Shown: positions 26,364 to 34,333 of the stretch, one piece after another | How positions within the stretch are numbered: the first letter of the stretch is position 1 | How the letters are laid out: the number at the start of each line of letters is the position of its first letter | Assembly (NCBI GenBank): GCA_028873865.1 | Contig: JAPPNI010000041.1 | Span: 59,502-123,501, forward strand | Source: Chloroflexota bacterium | GTDB lineage: Bacteria > Chloroflexota > Dehalococcoidia > Bin125 | Direction of reading: 5' to 3' | Length of the DNA: 64,000 bases | Notes under the pieces: generated by a model | What the model was told of the DNA's origin: nothing | What the model saw: the letters and a program-made list of their open reading frames with translations, nothing else | The model's database searches: none | Program-made: the position numbers and the translations under genes

Positions 26364-26996
26364 ATGGGACAACTGGCAGACGCGATCGACGCCCGGCAGC
26401 AGCAGAGCCGGCAAGGGCGGGATGCCCGGACGGGCGAAGCGAGAAATGCACCTGAGGTTCTTGTCGGCACGATTGGATTGGTGGCTGGCGCGGATCATTG
26501 CATCGCGTTCAATGAAGACGATGCAGCGGATATCGAGCAGGCGAGCGTGCCGATCTGGGGGATTCGGTTCACTGTGTTGACCTCCGACCGCGTCGCGATG
26601 GCGAAAGCGCGGGGCGCATCGTACGCGTCCTGCACGATCAACGAAGCACAGGCTGAGGTCGCGCTCGACCCGGACTTCGACATTGTCGTGCGATTGCTGG
26701 ACACGGACATGGACGAGGCCACTCTACGCGCATTGGCCAGGTTCCGACCCACCGCCCTCGCGCCGGCGCCGCAATTTCCGTTGAGCTTGCGCGATGCGGC
26801 GAACATGCAGCGACTGCGCATGTTGACCGGCATTCCCCTAGCGATTCTCTGCCCAATCGAAGTGACCGCCAGCGATCTCGAAATCATGAGGGACGCGGGG
26901 CTCGGCTGCATGCTGCTGGCTCGCGGCGCCACGTCGGACGACGTGGCAGCGGTCAAACAGCGAATCGCGGATCTGCCGGACCGACCGGCGGACTGA
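26364..26996 (+). CDS. alpha/beta protein of unknown function
   Basis: A 210-residue protein starting at the ATG at 26364, which has GGAG 8 bases upstream; an in-frame frame from 26256 is longer but lacks a site. The sequence alternates strands and helices (VLVGTIGLVAG, IPLAILCPIEV, LGCMLLARGA) in the manner of a TIM barrel or Rossmann-like fold, but no family motif is recognised. It follows the kinase-regulator gene by about 130 bp on the same strand. A 12-bp direct repeat GGAGTACTGGAA surrounds the ribosome binding site (two copies about 14 bp apart). Confidence 0.62.
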   Translation: MGQLADAIDARQQQSRQGRDARTGEARNAPEVLVGTIGLVAGADHCIAFNEDDAADIEQASVPIWGIRFTVLTSDRVAMAKARGASYASCTINEAQAEVALDPDFDIVVRLLDTDMDEATLRALARFRPTALAPAPQFPLSLRDAANMQRLRMLTGIPLAILCPIEVTASDLEIMRDAGLGCMLLARGATSDDVAAVKQRIADLPDRPAD

Positions 26997-27122
26997 TCCG
27001 GGGACATCCGAGCTCCATTGCCGAGCCGATGGCCGGCCTGCCCGCCGGTCTGAGAGAGACTCGCGATCACGCCGCTCAATGTTTCCCTCAGACTTCAGCG
27101 TCCGAGCTATGGCATCGACGAT

Positions 27123-28721
27123 TTGCGCGGAGACCTGCTGGGCGGCATCACCGCCGGCGTCGTCTCCTTGCCGATCGCCATGGGCTACGGCATTCTCTCC
27201 GGACTCGGTCCCGCCGCCGGGCTCTACGGGGCATTCGCCACGGCGCTGATCTCGTCCATCGTGGGAGGAGCTCGGGGCGTGATCGCCGGGCCCAACGTGA
27301 TCGTTGCGATGATCGTCGCCGTGGTCGTGACGGACTACGCTTCCAGCCTGGCTGAGGCGGCCACGATCGGGATCATGGCCGGCGCGATCCAGCTCATCTT
27401 CGCCCTGCTGCGGCTGGGTCGCTACGTGACGTACGTTCCGCAATCCCTGATCTCGGGTTTCTTCACCGCGTTCGGCGTTCTCGTCATTGCGAGCCAGGTG
27501 TTTCCCGCGCTGGGCGTCGCCACTGGCGGGGTCGGGCTGATCGACAACCTCCGAGCCTTGCCGGACGCGATCCGCGACCTGAATGCCGAGGCGCTGACCC
27601 TGGCGCTGTTCTGCCTGGTCCTGGGCGCGCTCTGGCGCGGACGCCTGACGAAGTGGCTACCGGGCTCCTTCGTCGTGCTGCTGGTCGGCACCGCGGTCGG
27701 CGCGCTGTGGCTCGATTCGGCGCCCGTCGTCAACGAAATCCCACTTGGCCTCCCCAGCGTCGAGCTGTCGGCGCTCTCAGCCGACTTCGTGGTGCGGGCG
27801 ATTGAACCGGCGTTCATGCTCGCCCTGCTCAGCTCGATCTCGATCTTGGTCGTCTCATTGAACATGGACGTGATTACGGGAACCCAGCATCACTCGAACC
27901 GGACGCTGTTCGGGCTCGGCTTGGGGAACGTCATCGCGGCGACGTTCGGGGGATTGTCGGGCGCGGCCAGTTCCGCCACCTTCGTCAACATCTTCAGCGG
28001 CGGGCGAACCGTGGTCGCGGGATTGACCGTGGCCGGATTCCTGCTCGCGGTGATCGTCTTCCTGGGACCGGTAGTGGAACACATCCCCCTGGCCGTGTTG
28101 GCCGCCATCCTGATCGCGGCCGGCTGGAGTCTGATCGACTGGCGATTCATCCTCCGGCTGCACCGGATTCCGGCGTCGTTCTCGATCGTGCTGGTGGTCA
28201 CGGTCGTCCTCTCCGTGTTGACGACGCTGGCGGCGGCGCTCGTGATCGGCCTGGTCGTGGCCTGGCTGCTCAATGCGCGCCGACTGGAAGCGCTCGAAAT
28301 GCGCTCCCTGGTCTCCGTCCCGCTGCTCGATGCGACCGTGCTCCGCGGAGACGAAATCGTCGACGCCGATCGCTTCCGGGCGAGGAGCGGGCTGGTCGTG
28401 CTGCCCGACCGGGTGACCATGGCCTCGGCTCGCCAGATTGGCCGCGTGCTGCGCGTCGACCTGAGCCAGCACCGGGCGATCATTTTCGAATTGTCCAGAG
28501 TCCGATTTCTGGACGACTCGGCCGCCGTGACGATCAGCGATCTGATCCATGTCGCGCGGTCGCGGGGGGCCAAGCGGGTGCTCATCTCCGGGATGCCGGA
28601 GGATGTGGGCAACCGGATCCACTCGATGGCCCTGCTCGACGACGTGCCCGAGGAAGACTTCGCGACCGACCTGGACGAGGCGAAACGGAAACTCCTTCAG
28701 ACGCTGCTCAGTCTCGACTGA
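27123..28721 (+). CDS. SulP-family anion permease with STAS domain
   Basis: A membrane transporter of at least 532 residues with 10-12 hydrophobic segments and a C-terminal STAS domain (about 420-525). The family signature region LPIAMGYGILSGLGPAAGLYG is present. SulP proteins move sulfate, bicarbonate or related anions, commonly with Na+ or H+. The called start is TTG at 27123. However, the 20 codons before it, back to a stop at 27051-27053, read as a typical SulP N-terminus (SYGIDDLRGDLLGG), and no ATG, GTG or TTG occurs among them. Either an ATC at 27066 preceded by GAGAGAG is used, or there is an error or mutation here. Confidence 0.88.
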   Translation: MRGDLLGGITAGVVSLPIAMGYGILSGLGPAAGLYGAFATALISSIVGGARGVIAGPNVIVAMIVAVVVTDYASSLAEAATIGIMAGAIQLIFALLRLGRYVTYVPQSLISGFFTAFGVLVIASQVFPALGVATGGVGLIDNLRALPDAIRDLNAEALTLALFCLVLGALWRGRLTKWLPGSFVVLLVGTAVGALWLDSAPVVNEIPLGLPSVELSALSADFVVRAIEPAFMLALLSSISILVVSLNMDVITGTQHHSNRTLFGLGLGNVIAATFGGLSGAASSATFVNIFSGGRTVVAGLTVAGFLLAVIVFLGPVVEHIPLAVLAAILIAAGWSLIDWRFILRLHRIPASFSIVLVVTVVLSVLTTLAAALVIGLVVAWLLNARRLEALEMRSLVSVPLLDATVLRGDEIVDADRFRARSGLVVLPDRVTMASARQIGRVLRVDLSQHRAIIFELSRVRFLDDSAAVTISDLIHVARSRGAKRVLISGMPEDVGNRIHSMALLDDVPEEDFATDLDEAKRKLLQTLLSLD

Positions 28722-28786
28722 CGGTGGGCCCGCGCTAGCACCCGCTGGAACCGCCTTGCATGTCCAGCGGAAACGTCAACTCGAAA

Positions 28787-28805
28787 GTTCTCGATTTCGT
28801 CCAGT
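28787..28805 (+). repeat. 19-bp inverted repeat, left copy
   Basis: GTTCTCGATTTCGTCCAGT here is identical to the minus-strand sequence at 29778-29796. The two copies face each other around the metallo-beta-lactamase-fold gene. In the open frame crossing this copy the bases read VLDFVQ, the same as in the 3' end of the recombinase gene. Identity stops sharply at both edges. Confidence 0.85.
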
Positions 28806-29017
28806 GTGATGAAGCGAACCTGCGTTTGGGATATGTCCCTCTGAGATGCAGGACGCCCGGCTCAAGACCTCGGTCCACGGCCTGCTCGCGAATGAGGACT
28901 ATTCGGGCGCCTGGTCTGGGGTCACCAGTGGACCGAGGGCTCGGCGCAGGTCGAATCGAGAACGCCGTCCCGTCATCACCTCGAAGGGGAAAGATCGTGC
29001 AGGGCCGGGCGGGAACC

Positions 29018-29713
29018 TCAGGCGCGGGCAGCGTCCCACACGCGCAGGCGCTCGATGCGGCGGTCGATGATCGCCTGCCACTCCTCTCGCGACGGAGAGG
29101 CGGTGCTGGTCTCGCCGACGTAAGCGCTGCTGGCCAGCAGGTCAAAGAACTGTGTGCGCAACGCCAGCAAGGAGCGCTCCAGGTCCGCGGCGGTGCCGCC
29201 CTGCTGCTCGGCCACGTTGACGACCCAGCCGCCGTCGTCCTTGGGCACGATGGTGTCACCGGTGAAGAGGTAGGTCTGGCCGTGGGGCGACTCGTAGCGA
29301 ACGCTGATGCTGCCTCTGGTATGACCGGGCGTGGCCATGATCTCGAGACCATCCAACGCATCATCGGCGCAGTCCGGCTCCCAGGCCAGGTCGATGCTGA
29401 GGCCTTCGGCGTAGTTGTCGATCTGGTCGACTTCCACCGCGCTGCAGGCCAAGCGGGAGCCGAAGCGCTGGCGCACGGCCTCGAGCGAATGGCTCGCTTC
29501 GTCGCCGTGAGAGAGGATCTGCACCTGCACCCCGCCCAGCGCCGCGATCTCATCCAGCAGGTCCTCGTCTGCCTCGTCGCGCTGGAAGCCCAGACCGTAG
29601 ATGAGGACGTTGCCTTGCGGCCGCGTCAACAGGTAGGCGCGGGTATTGGCGTAGTCTTCCACAGGCCAGTGGGGCGTGCCCCATAGATCTGGGGCGATTT
29701 GGGTGAGGCTCAT
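29018..29713 (-). CDS. metallo-beta-lactamase-fold hydrolase
   Basis: A 231-residue MBL-fold protein. The metal-binding motif is the variant SHGDEASH rather than HxHxDH. PGHTRGS supplies the next His and TGDT the bridging Asp, so a binuclear or mononuclear metal site is plausible. Similar HxDExxxH variants occur in a known MBL branch of hydrolases. Its start overlaps the recombinase stop by 4 bp, giving translational coupling. It lies between two 19-bp inverted repeats, so its orientation may be switchable. The substrate is unknown. Confidence 0.85.
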   Translation of the reverse strand: MSLTQIAPDLWGTPHWPVEDYANTRAYLLTRPQGNVLIYGLGFQRDEADEDLLDEIAALGGVQVQILSHGDEASHSLEAVRQRFGSRLACSAVEVDQIDNYAEGLSIDLAWEPDCADDALDGLEIMATPGHTRGSISVRYESPHGQTYLFTGDTIVPKDDGGWVVNVAEQQGGTAADLERSLLALRTQFFDLLASSAYVGETSTASPSREEWQAIIDRRIERLRVWDAARA

Positions 29714-31332
29714 AGCATGCTCCTGCGCTGGCGGAGTGGTCCTGGATGCAGCCTACCGAAAGGACGCGGTGGGCCGGACTGGACGAAATCGAGAACCGAT
29801 TCCCGGTCCTGGGTCGCGCCGTCGGAGGGCATGGGGATGGTGTACCGAATCGATACCTCATCCCCGTCGACCTTGACGCCCTGGACGAAGTTGCGGATCA
29901 GCGCCTTGCGCTCCGGGATCGTGCCGGCCCGGAGGAACTCGCGGAACTCGGCGACGTACCCTCTGATCTCAGGCGTGGACGGCAGGTCAGCGCGGCGCTG
30001 CTCCAACTGACGTACGGCGTCGTCCCGGGCCGCAGCCAGTTGATCCTCCTGCTGGCGCAGCTTGAGGATGCGCGGTGAGAGCGCCTCGTAGGTCAGGTCG
30101 CTGTTCTCAATGGCGTCGTAGAGCTTCTCCAGCCGGCGGCGGACATCGTCCAGGTCCGACTCGACGATGGCCAGGTCCGAAGCTCGCTCCTCGGCCAGCG
30201 CGTCGATCTCCTCGGCCACCATCTGGACCAACTCGGTGATCGTGCCCTCGTTCAGGATGCACTGCATGATCTTGCCGACGACCTGGTCCTCCATCCGCAC
30301 GGCGTTGAGGTAGCGGCCGTCGCAGGCGCCCGCGCCCTCGCGCAGCAGCTTGTTGCAGACGTAGTAGCCGAACTGACCGCTCTTGGCGCTCTGGCCGGTG
30401 TAGGGCTTGCCGCAGACGCCGCAGCGCAGGAGGCCCGAGAGCAGAAACTTGCTGCCCACGCGCGCCGGCGCCTGGATCTTCGGCGCCCGGGCTCGGAGTC
30501 CGGCCTGGACCGACTCGTACAGCTCACGTGAGACGACCGCCGGCCAGGCATCAGCGACTCGCACTGGACTGGGAGTTCGCCCGTCCTTGGCCGTCTTGCC
30601 CCAGACCGCCGTGCCGGTGTAGGCCTCGTTGGTCAGCACGTAGTGCAGCATGTTCTTCTGCCAGCGCCTGCCGTTCTTCGTGATGCCGCGGTCATGGAGG
30701 TCCTGGCAGATCTCCTTGAGTCCCTGGCCTCTGGCCGAGCGCTTGAACATCTCCTTGACAATCGGCGCGGTCGCCGGGTCGATCTCCAGCGTGGGACGCT
30801 CCTTGCCGCCGTCCTGCACCTTGACCCGCGTGTATCCGTACGGCGCGCGCGAGCCGAGGAAGAACCCGCGCGCGGCGGCCTCGCGCATGCCGCGGGTGAC
30901 TTCCTGGGCCAGGTTCTCGGAATAGAACTCATCCACGCTCTCGATGATCGCTTCCATCAGCTTGCCAGTCGGGGTGTCGTCGGCGTGCTCGGTGATCGAG
31001 GTGACGCGGATCCCGCGCCGGCGCAGCATCGATTTGAAGGCGACCGCGTGCTCGCGCTTGCGGGTGAAGCGGGAGAACTTCCAGACCAGGATCTCCTGAA
31101 ACGGCGCGTCCAGCTGCGCCGCCTCGTCCAGCATCTTCGTGAATTGCGGCCGGTCGGCGACGCGGCCCGACTCGGCTTCGTCGATGTACTCGCGGGCGAC
31201 CACGTAGCCGTTGAGCCCGGCGTAGTCGCGCAGCGCGCGCAGCTGGGCGGCGACTGAGAGGTCGACATCCTGGCGGTCGGAGGACACGCGGGCGTAGAGG
31301 GCAGCTGGCTTTGGCTGTCTTGACTCGTTCAT
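29710..31332 (-). CDS. large serine recombinase
   Basis: A 540-residue serine integrase-type recombinase. The resolvase domain starts YARVSSDRQ (catalytic Ser17) with Arg-rich active-site segments. A recombinase domain (about 165-270) follows, then a zinc ribbon (CGVCGKPY, later YVCNK and ACDG) and a coiled coil (about 365-450). The final 30 residues (after SVLDFVQ) are Pro/Arg-rich and unlike the rest, and the DNA encoding VLDFVQ is one half of a 19-bp inverted repeat. Such enzymes integrate, excise or invert DNA. AGGAG precedes the ATG. The last 4 bp overlap the MBL gene start. It probably moves the accessory region to its right or flips the MBL segment. Confidence 0.93.
   Translation of the reverse strand: MNESRQPKPAALYARVSSDRQDVDLSVAAQLRALRDYAGLNGYVVAREYIDEAESGRVADRPQFTKMLDEAAQLDAPFQEILVWKFSRFTRKREHAVAFKSMLRRRGIRVTSITEHADDTPTGKLMEAIIESVDEFYSENLAQEVTRGMREAAARGFFLGSRAPYGYTRVKVQDGGKERPTLEIDPATAPIVKEMFKRSARGQGLKEICQDLHDRGITKNGRRWQKNMLHYVLTNEAYTGTAVWGKTAKDGRTPSPVRVADAWPAVVSRELYESVQAGLRARAPKIQAPARVGSKFLLSGLLRCGVCGKPYTGQSAKSGQFGYYVCNKLLREGAGACDGRYLNAVRMEDQVVGKIMQCILNEGTITELVQMVAEEIDALAEERASDLAIVESDLDDVRRRLEKLYDAIENSDLTYEALSPRILKLRQQEDQLAAARDDAVRQLEQRRADLPSTPEIRGYVAEFREFLRAGTIPERKALIRNFVQGVKVDGDEVSIRYTIPMPSDGATQDRESVLDFVQSGPPRPFGRLHPGPLRQRRSML
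29778..29796 (-). repeat. 19-bp inverted repeat, right copy inside recombinase 3' end
   Basis: On the minus strand this reads GTTCTCGATTTCGTCCAGT, identical to 28787-28805 in opposite orientation. It encodes VLDFVQ near the C-terminus of the recombinase. The location of a recombinase core site within its own 3' end would fit a half-attachment site. Confidence 0.85.
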
Positions 31333-31762
31333 GGGAGGTTTCTCCTAGCCTTGCTACGCTTGGACCCCGTGCCTGTCCTGGTTCCCAAGTGGGCGGATTC
31401 AGTCCTTGCGGCCCTGATCCATGTTCGAAACATTGTACTCGCTATAGCCCCATCCGCGGATTGTCTGGCCGAAGACGCCGCCGATCTGACATCTCCCGCG
31501 CCACGGGTGTTTTCGTTGGTGGAGCGCGAGCTCCGAAGCCGCAGGTGGTGCGGTCCATGAGGCGGAGCGCGCTATCCCTATGCTCTCCATTTGGGAGACG
31601 CCACACGCCGAGCGCTCAGTTGTTCGACCTGGGCGCTGCGGCTGCCATGTCCCACCACGGACACGAACCCGGCGCGGGCAGATCGAGGGTGCGCCATTGA
31701 GGCTGTTTCCGGGTATCGTCGAACCAAGTCGGAAGGACCTAGAAGCAACGGAGCGAGAATCA
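31333..31762. other. promoter-proximal gap upstream of recombinase
   Basis: About 430 bp with no gene seen. Leftward transcription of the recombinase should start here. A near-palindrome ATGTTCGAAACAT at 31421-31433 (core TTCGAA) lies next to a leftward TACAAT that could be a -10 element; a matching -35 is not clear. Frames across it are arginine-rich and look spurious. Confidence 0.4.
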
Positions 31763-31930
31763 ATGAGCAGCAAGAGCGACCGTGACAACCACGCGAATCA
31801 AATGAACCCGAACAACGACGCCTACTGGCAGTCCCGGGGCGAGGAGGAGCGTCCCCCGGATTGGGAGGACGAGCAGGAAGCTTCACCGAAGCCTCGGAGT
31901 GCTGAGGAGCGCCATAAGCCTCACAAGTAG
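31763..31930 (+). CDS. small conserved-looking hydrophilic protein (DAYWQSRG type)
   Basis: A 55-residue, very polar protein. The centre, NPNNDAYWQSRGEEERPPDW, resembles short hypothetical proteins I have seen across many phyla, with an invariant-looking AYWxSRG core; function is unknown. GGAG precedes the ATG by a good distance. The C-terminus is rich in Lys, Glu and Pro and likely disordered. It is a single gene between the recombinase and the 576-residue unknown protein. It may be cargo of the mobile region. Confidence 0.6.
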   Translation: MSSKSDRDNHANQMNPNNDAYWQSRGEEERPPDWEDEQEASPKPRSAEERHKPHK

Positions 31931-32311
31931 GGCTTGACATCCCTCCCCATTGCCGCGCGCAAGCCGCGAACATGTTCCGGCAGTCACCAACCTGCGACCA
32001 GGCGTGATCGGTGCCTGGTTCCCGGCCACCTCGCGTAAAGATCCCCACCACCCAGGCGAGACTATCCGAGGGGACTACGTCGAGGCGGTCGGCCTGAGGG
32101 TGGCGAAAGCGGCGGCGCAATTGCATATCGAGGAGTCGACCCTGGCGGCTGTCTGAGCCTGCGAAGCGCCAATCACCACCGCTCCGGTATTCCGTTTCGA
32201 ACAAGCCTTCTGCAGTTCTGCGGCCCCTCGCCTCTGCCGGGAATGCGCCTACAATTTTGCCCAGACCCGCAAGACGGTCTGCGACATCATGCGGAAAGAA
32301 CAGTGGGCAAA
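31931..32311. other. intergenic region
   Basis: About 380 bp without a supported gene, between the small hydrophilic protein and the convergent end of the 576-residue gene. The base composition drops in GC after about 32280, at the edge of the unknown gene. I see no RNA gene or repeat here. Confidence 0.45.
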
Positions 32312-34042
32312 TCAGCCACCGTTCAGCGCCGCTTCGATCATCTCCAACTCGCCTGAAAGCCCCTGACACAAATGCTCGTAATGGTTCCCATAGCTGCCGT
32401 GATCCTCGAGCACCTCATGTGCCTCCTCACGTGCTTTTGTTCCTGTGTTGTGGGTACCACCGGCTTGCGATCTCAACCTACTCACGTCGCGCAGAAACTC
32501 GAGCTTATCGCCATCTTCGAGTACCCCCAGCGCTCGCATCAACTGCTCTAATAGAGCTATACCTCTGTTCTGTTTGTCGACCGTTACCCCGCAGGCTCGC
32601 AGTCGGACTCGTAACGCCTTGACCTGGAAGCCTTCTACAACAGCATTAGAAAGCGCCACTATTGCTCGGGCCCACTCATCACGGTTGTCGCCATATGGAA
32701 CCGTCAGATCAGTGTGTGAGTATTCAGAGCCTGCAGACCACCAATCCACGCGCCTCGCCTGCCATCCGTCCAAGACCAAACCCAATTGCTCCAGCGGGGC
32801 CGATTCGTCCGCCCATTGGCCCAAGAAGTCGTTTTGTATAGCTCGCTCGGACAGGCCGGTCTGAGGCTCTTCATTGAAAGCCTTCCAATACAGCTGTTCT
32901 TCACGGGGAATCTCTCGCAAGTAGCAGATGTAGGCAGCTACCTGACCAGCGTCATTGATGCTGTAGTTCCTGAGAGACCACGCTCCGCGGCAAGTGATCC
33001 AGCCATCTGATAGGTCGTACTTCTCTCGATCAGCCTTGTACCTCGACAGGACCTCCGGTCGAAAATAGGCCGGTGATGTCTCGTACGGCAGCGCGTTGTC
33101 CTTCGCTACAAAGTAGTTCGTGGTTGTGGACGGATCGGTCGAAACTGTGGCGATTCGCATGTTGCGCCAATCCTCGACAACGAACTCGACTGGTTCACTC
33201 TCCGATGGATCGATTATTCGGCCCTCCCTGACCAGTTGCTCGACTTGTTTCGGTGCGAGCCGAGGTCTGATGACTTGCGCCCCACGAATCCGGTTGAGTT
33301 GACCCTCAATCAGTAACTCTGAATATTGGAAGTCAGGTTCTCGTGTCGTGACCCGCTTTGTGGACCGGTCGAAGTCCAAGTGGTGCCCAAGTGGCCATCT
33401 GTTCAGATCGAATTCGAATACCCTCACCAACACCGAGCGCACCGCGACAAGATGGAGGTCGAGAGTCTCTCGATGCGCCGACATCAGATTGACAGCGGCG
33501 GAATCGTCACCGTTAGATTGGGAAACGACATCAAGCCAGTCTCCACGATGATCAAGTTTGGAGTGAGCGTTGCGCTCTCGACGCCAGTAGGCACCCGCTG
33601 TGTGAATGAAGTCTTGCGCCACTTCTCGACTGGTGCCGCTGATCCCCTCAGTGCTGCGAAAGAACACGAGCGACGATACCCCTGATGGCAACGGTCCGCC
33701 CATCCCGCCGTTCCCAAAATGGGGTTTGACGCCATCACTTCCTCCACCCCAAGAGTATTTGGCAGCGGTGTGGTGATAGGGGTTCGGAGACCATGCGGCG
33801 AATGACAGAGCACCTTCTCGCGAGCTCAGCAGATCCACTGGCACGATGTACGAATTGAGACATGTCGGCCCCGGGATTCTGGTGAGCGCAGCGATCGTCA
33901 ACTCGGACTCTTTGGCATCGTCACGCAAGAATTGAAGGTGTTCGTCTCCACGCATCCAAGTGACGACTTCCGACTCGTCATTCGGTACCTTCTCTATCCT
34001 GGCAAGACGTTCAACTAGCTGCTTGTGCTCGAAGGTCGCCAT
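32312..34042 (-). CDS. 576-residue protein of unknown function in defence-like context
   Basis: A complete-looking 576-residue protein with no family I recognise. There is no signal peptide or membrane segment. The first half is mixed alpha/beta (TRIPGPTCLNSYIVPVDLL). The last 150 residues are helical and include RLRSQAGGTHNTGTKA, where Arg-x(n)-His spacing is loosely reminiscent of HEPN-type RNases, but that is speculation. The coding sequence is clearly less GC-rich than the backbone genes, a sign of recent transfer. It is followed upstream by a restriction/methylation gene on the same strand and lies just inside the recombinase, so a defence role is plausible. Confidence 0.7.
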   Translation of the reverse strand: MATFEHKQLVERLARIEKVPNDESEVVTWMRGDEHLQFLRDDAKESELTIAALTRIPGPTCLNSYIVPVDLLSSREGALSFAAWSPNPYHHTAAKYSWGGGSDGVKPHFGNGGMGGPLPSGVSSLVFFRSTEGISGTSREVAQDFIHTAGAYWRRERNAHSKLDHRGDWLDVVSQSNGDDSAAVNLMSAHRETLDLHLVAVRSVLVRVFEFDLNRWPLGHHLDFDRSTKRVTTREPDFQYSELLIEGQLNRIRGAQVIRPRLAPKQVEQLVREGRIIDPSESEPVEFVVEDWRNMRIATVSTDPSTTTNYFVAKDNALPYETSPAYFRPEVLSRYKADREKYDLSDGWITCRGAWSLRNYSINDAGQVAAYICYLREIPREEQLYWKAFNEEPQTGLSERAIQNDFLGQWADESAPLEQLGLVLDGWQARRVDWWSAGSEYSHTDLTVPYGDNRDEWARAIVALSNAVVEGFQVKALRVRLRACGVTVDKQNRGIALLEQLMRALGVLEDGDKLEFLRDVSRLRSQAGGTHNTGTKAREEAHEVLEDHGSYGNHYEHLCQGLSGELEMIEAALNGG

Positions 34043-34333
34043 GGCGTTTCTCTTTCGGAGAATGGGAGTAAGCCATTACTCCATCCAGCTTACCGGCACC
34101 ACTGGGCATCAGAGGGGACCATCCACAACACCGCGATGAGCACGGGCAATACGCCTGCTTGGGACTGGGGCACGCTCTGCGGGACAGCGGGGACTTGGGG
34201 GCCGGGGGGAGCGGGTCCCCGCGTGAAGCGGGGACGGGGAGCTTTGGGCTACCTGGGGCGCCCTCTTCTTGTCACTCCGTGACATCTCACCCCTTGGGGG
34301 AGAGCAGAGTTTGCGTGGCGGTCTGGGGTGGAG

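Noticed and set aside
28760..29686. 308-codon plus-strand frame over the MBL gene
   Set aside because: It is antisense to the MBL gene and low-complexity. Only its first part, reading VLDFVQ at the 19-bp repeat, is of interest as a possible alternative recombinase end.
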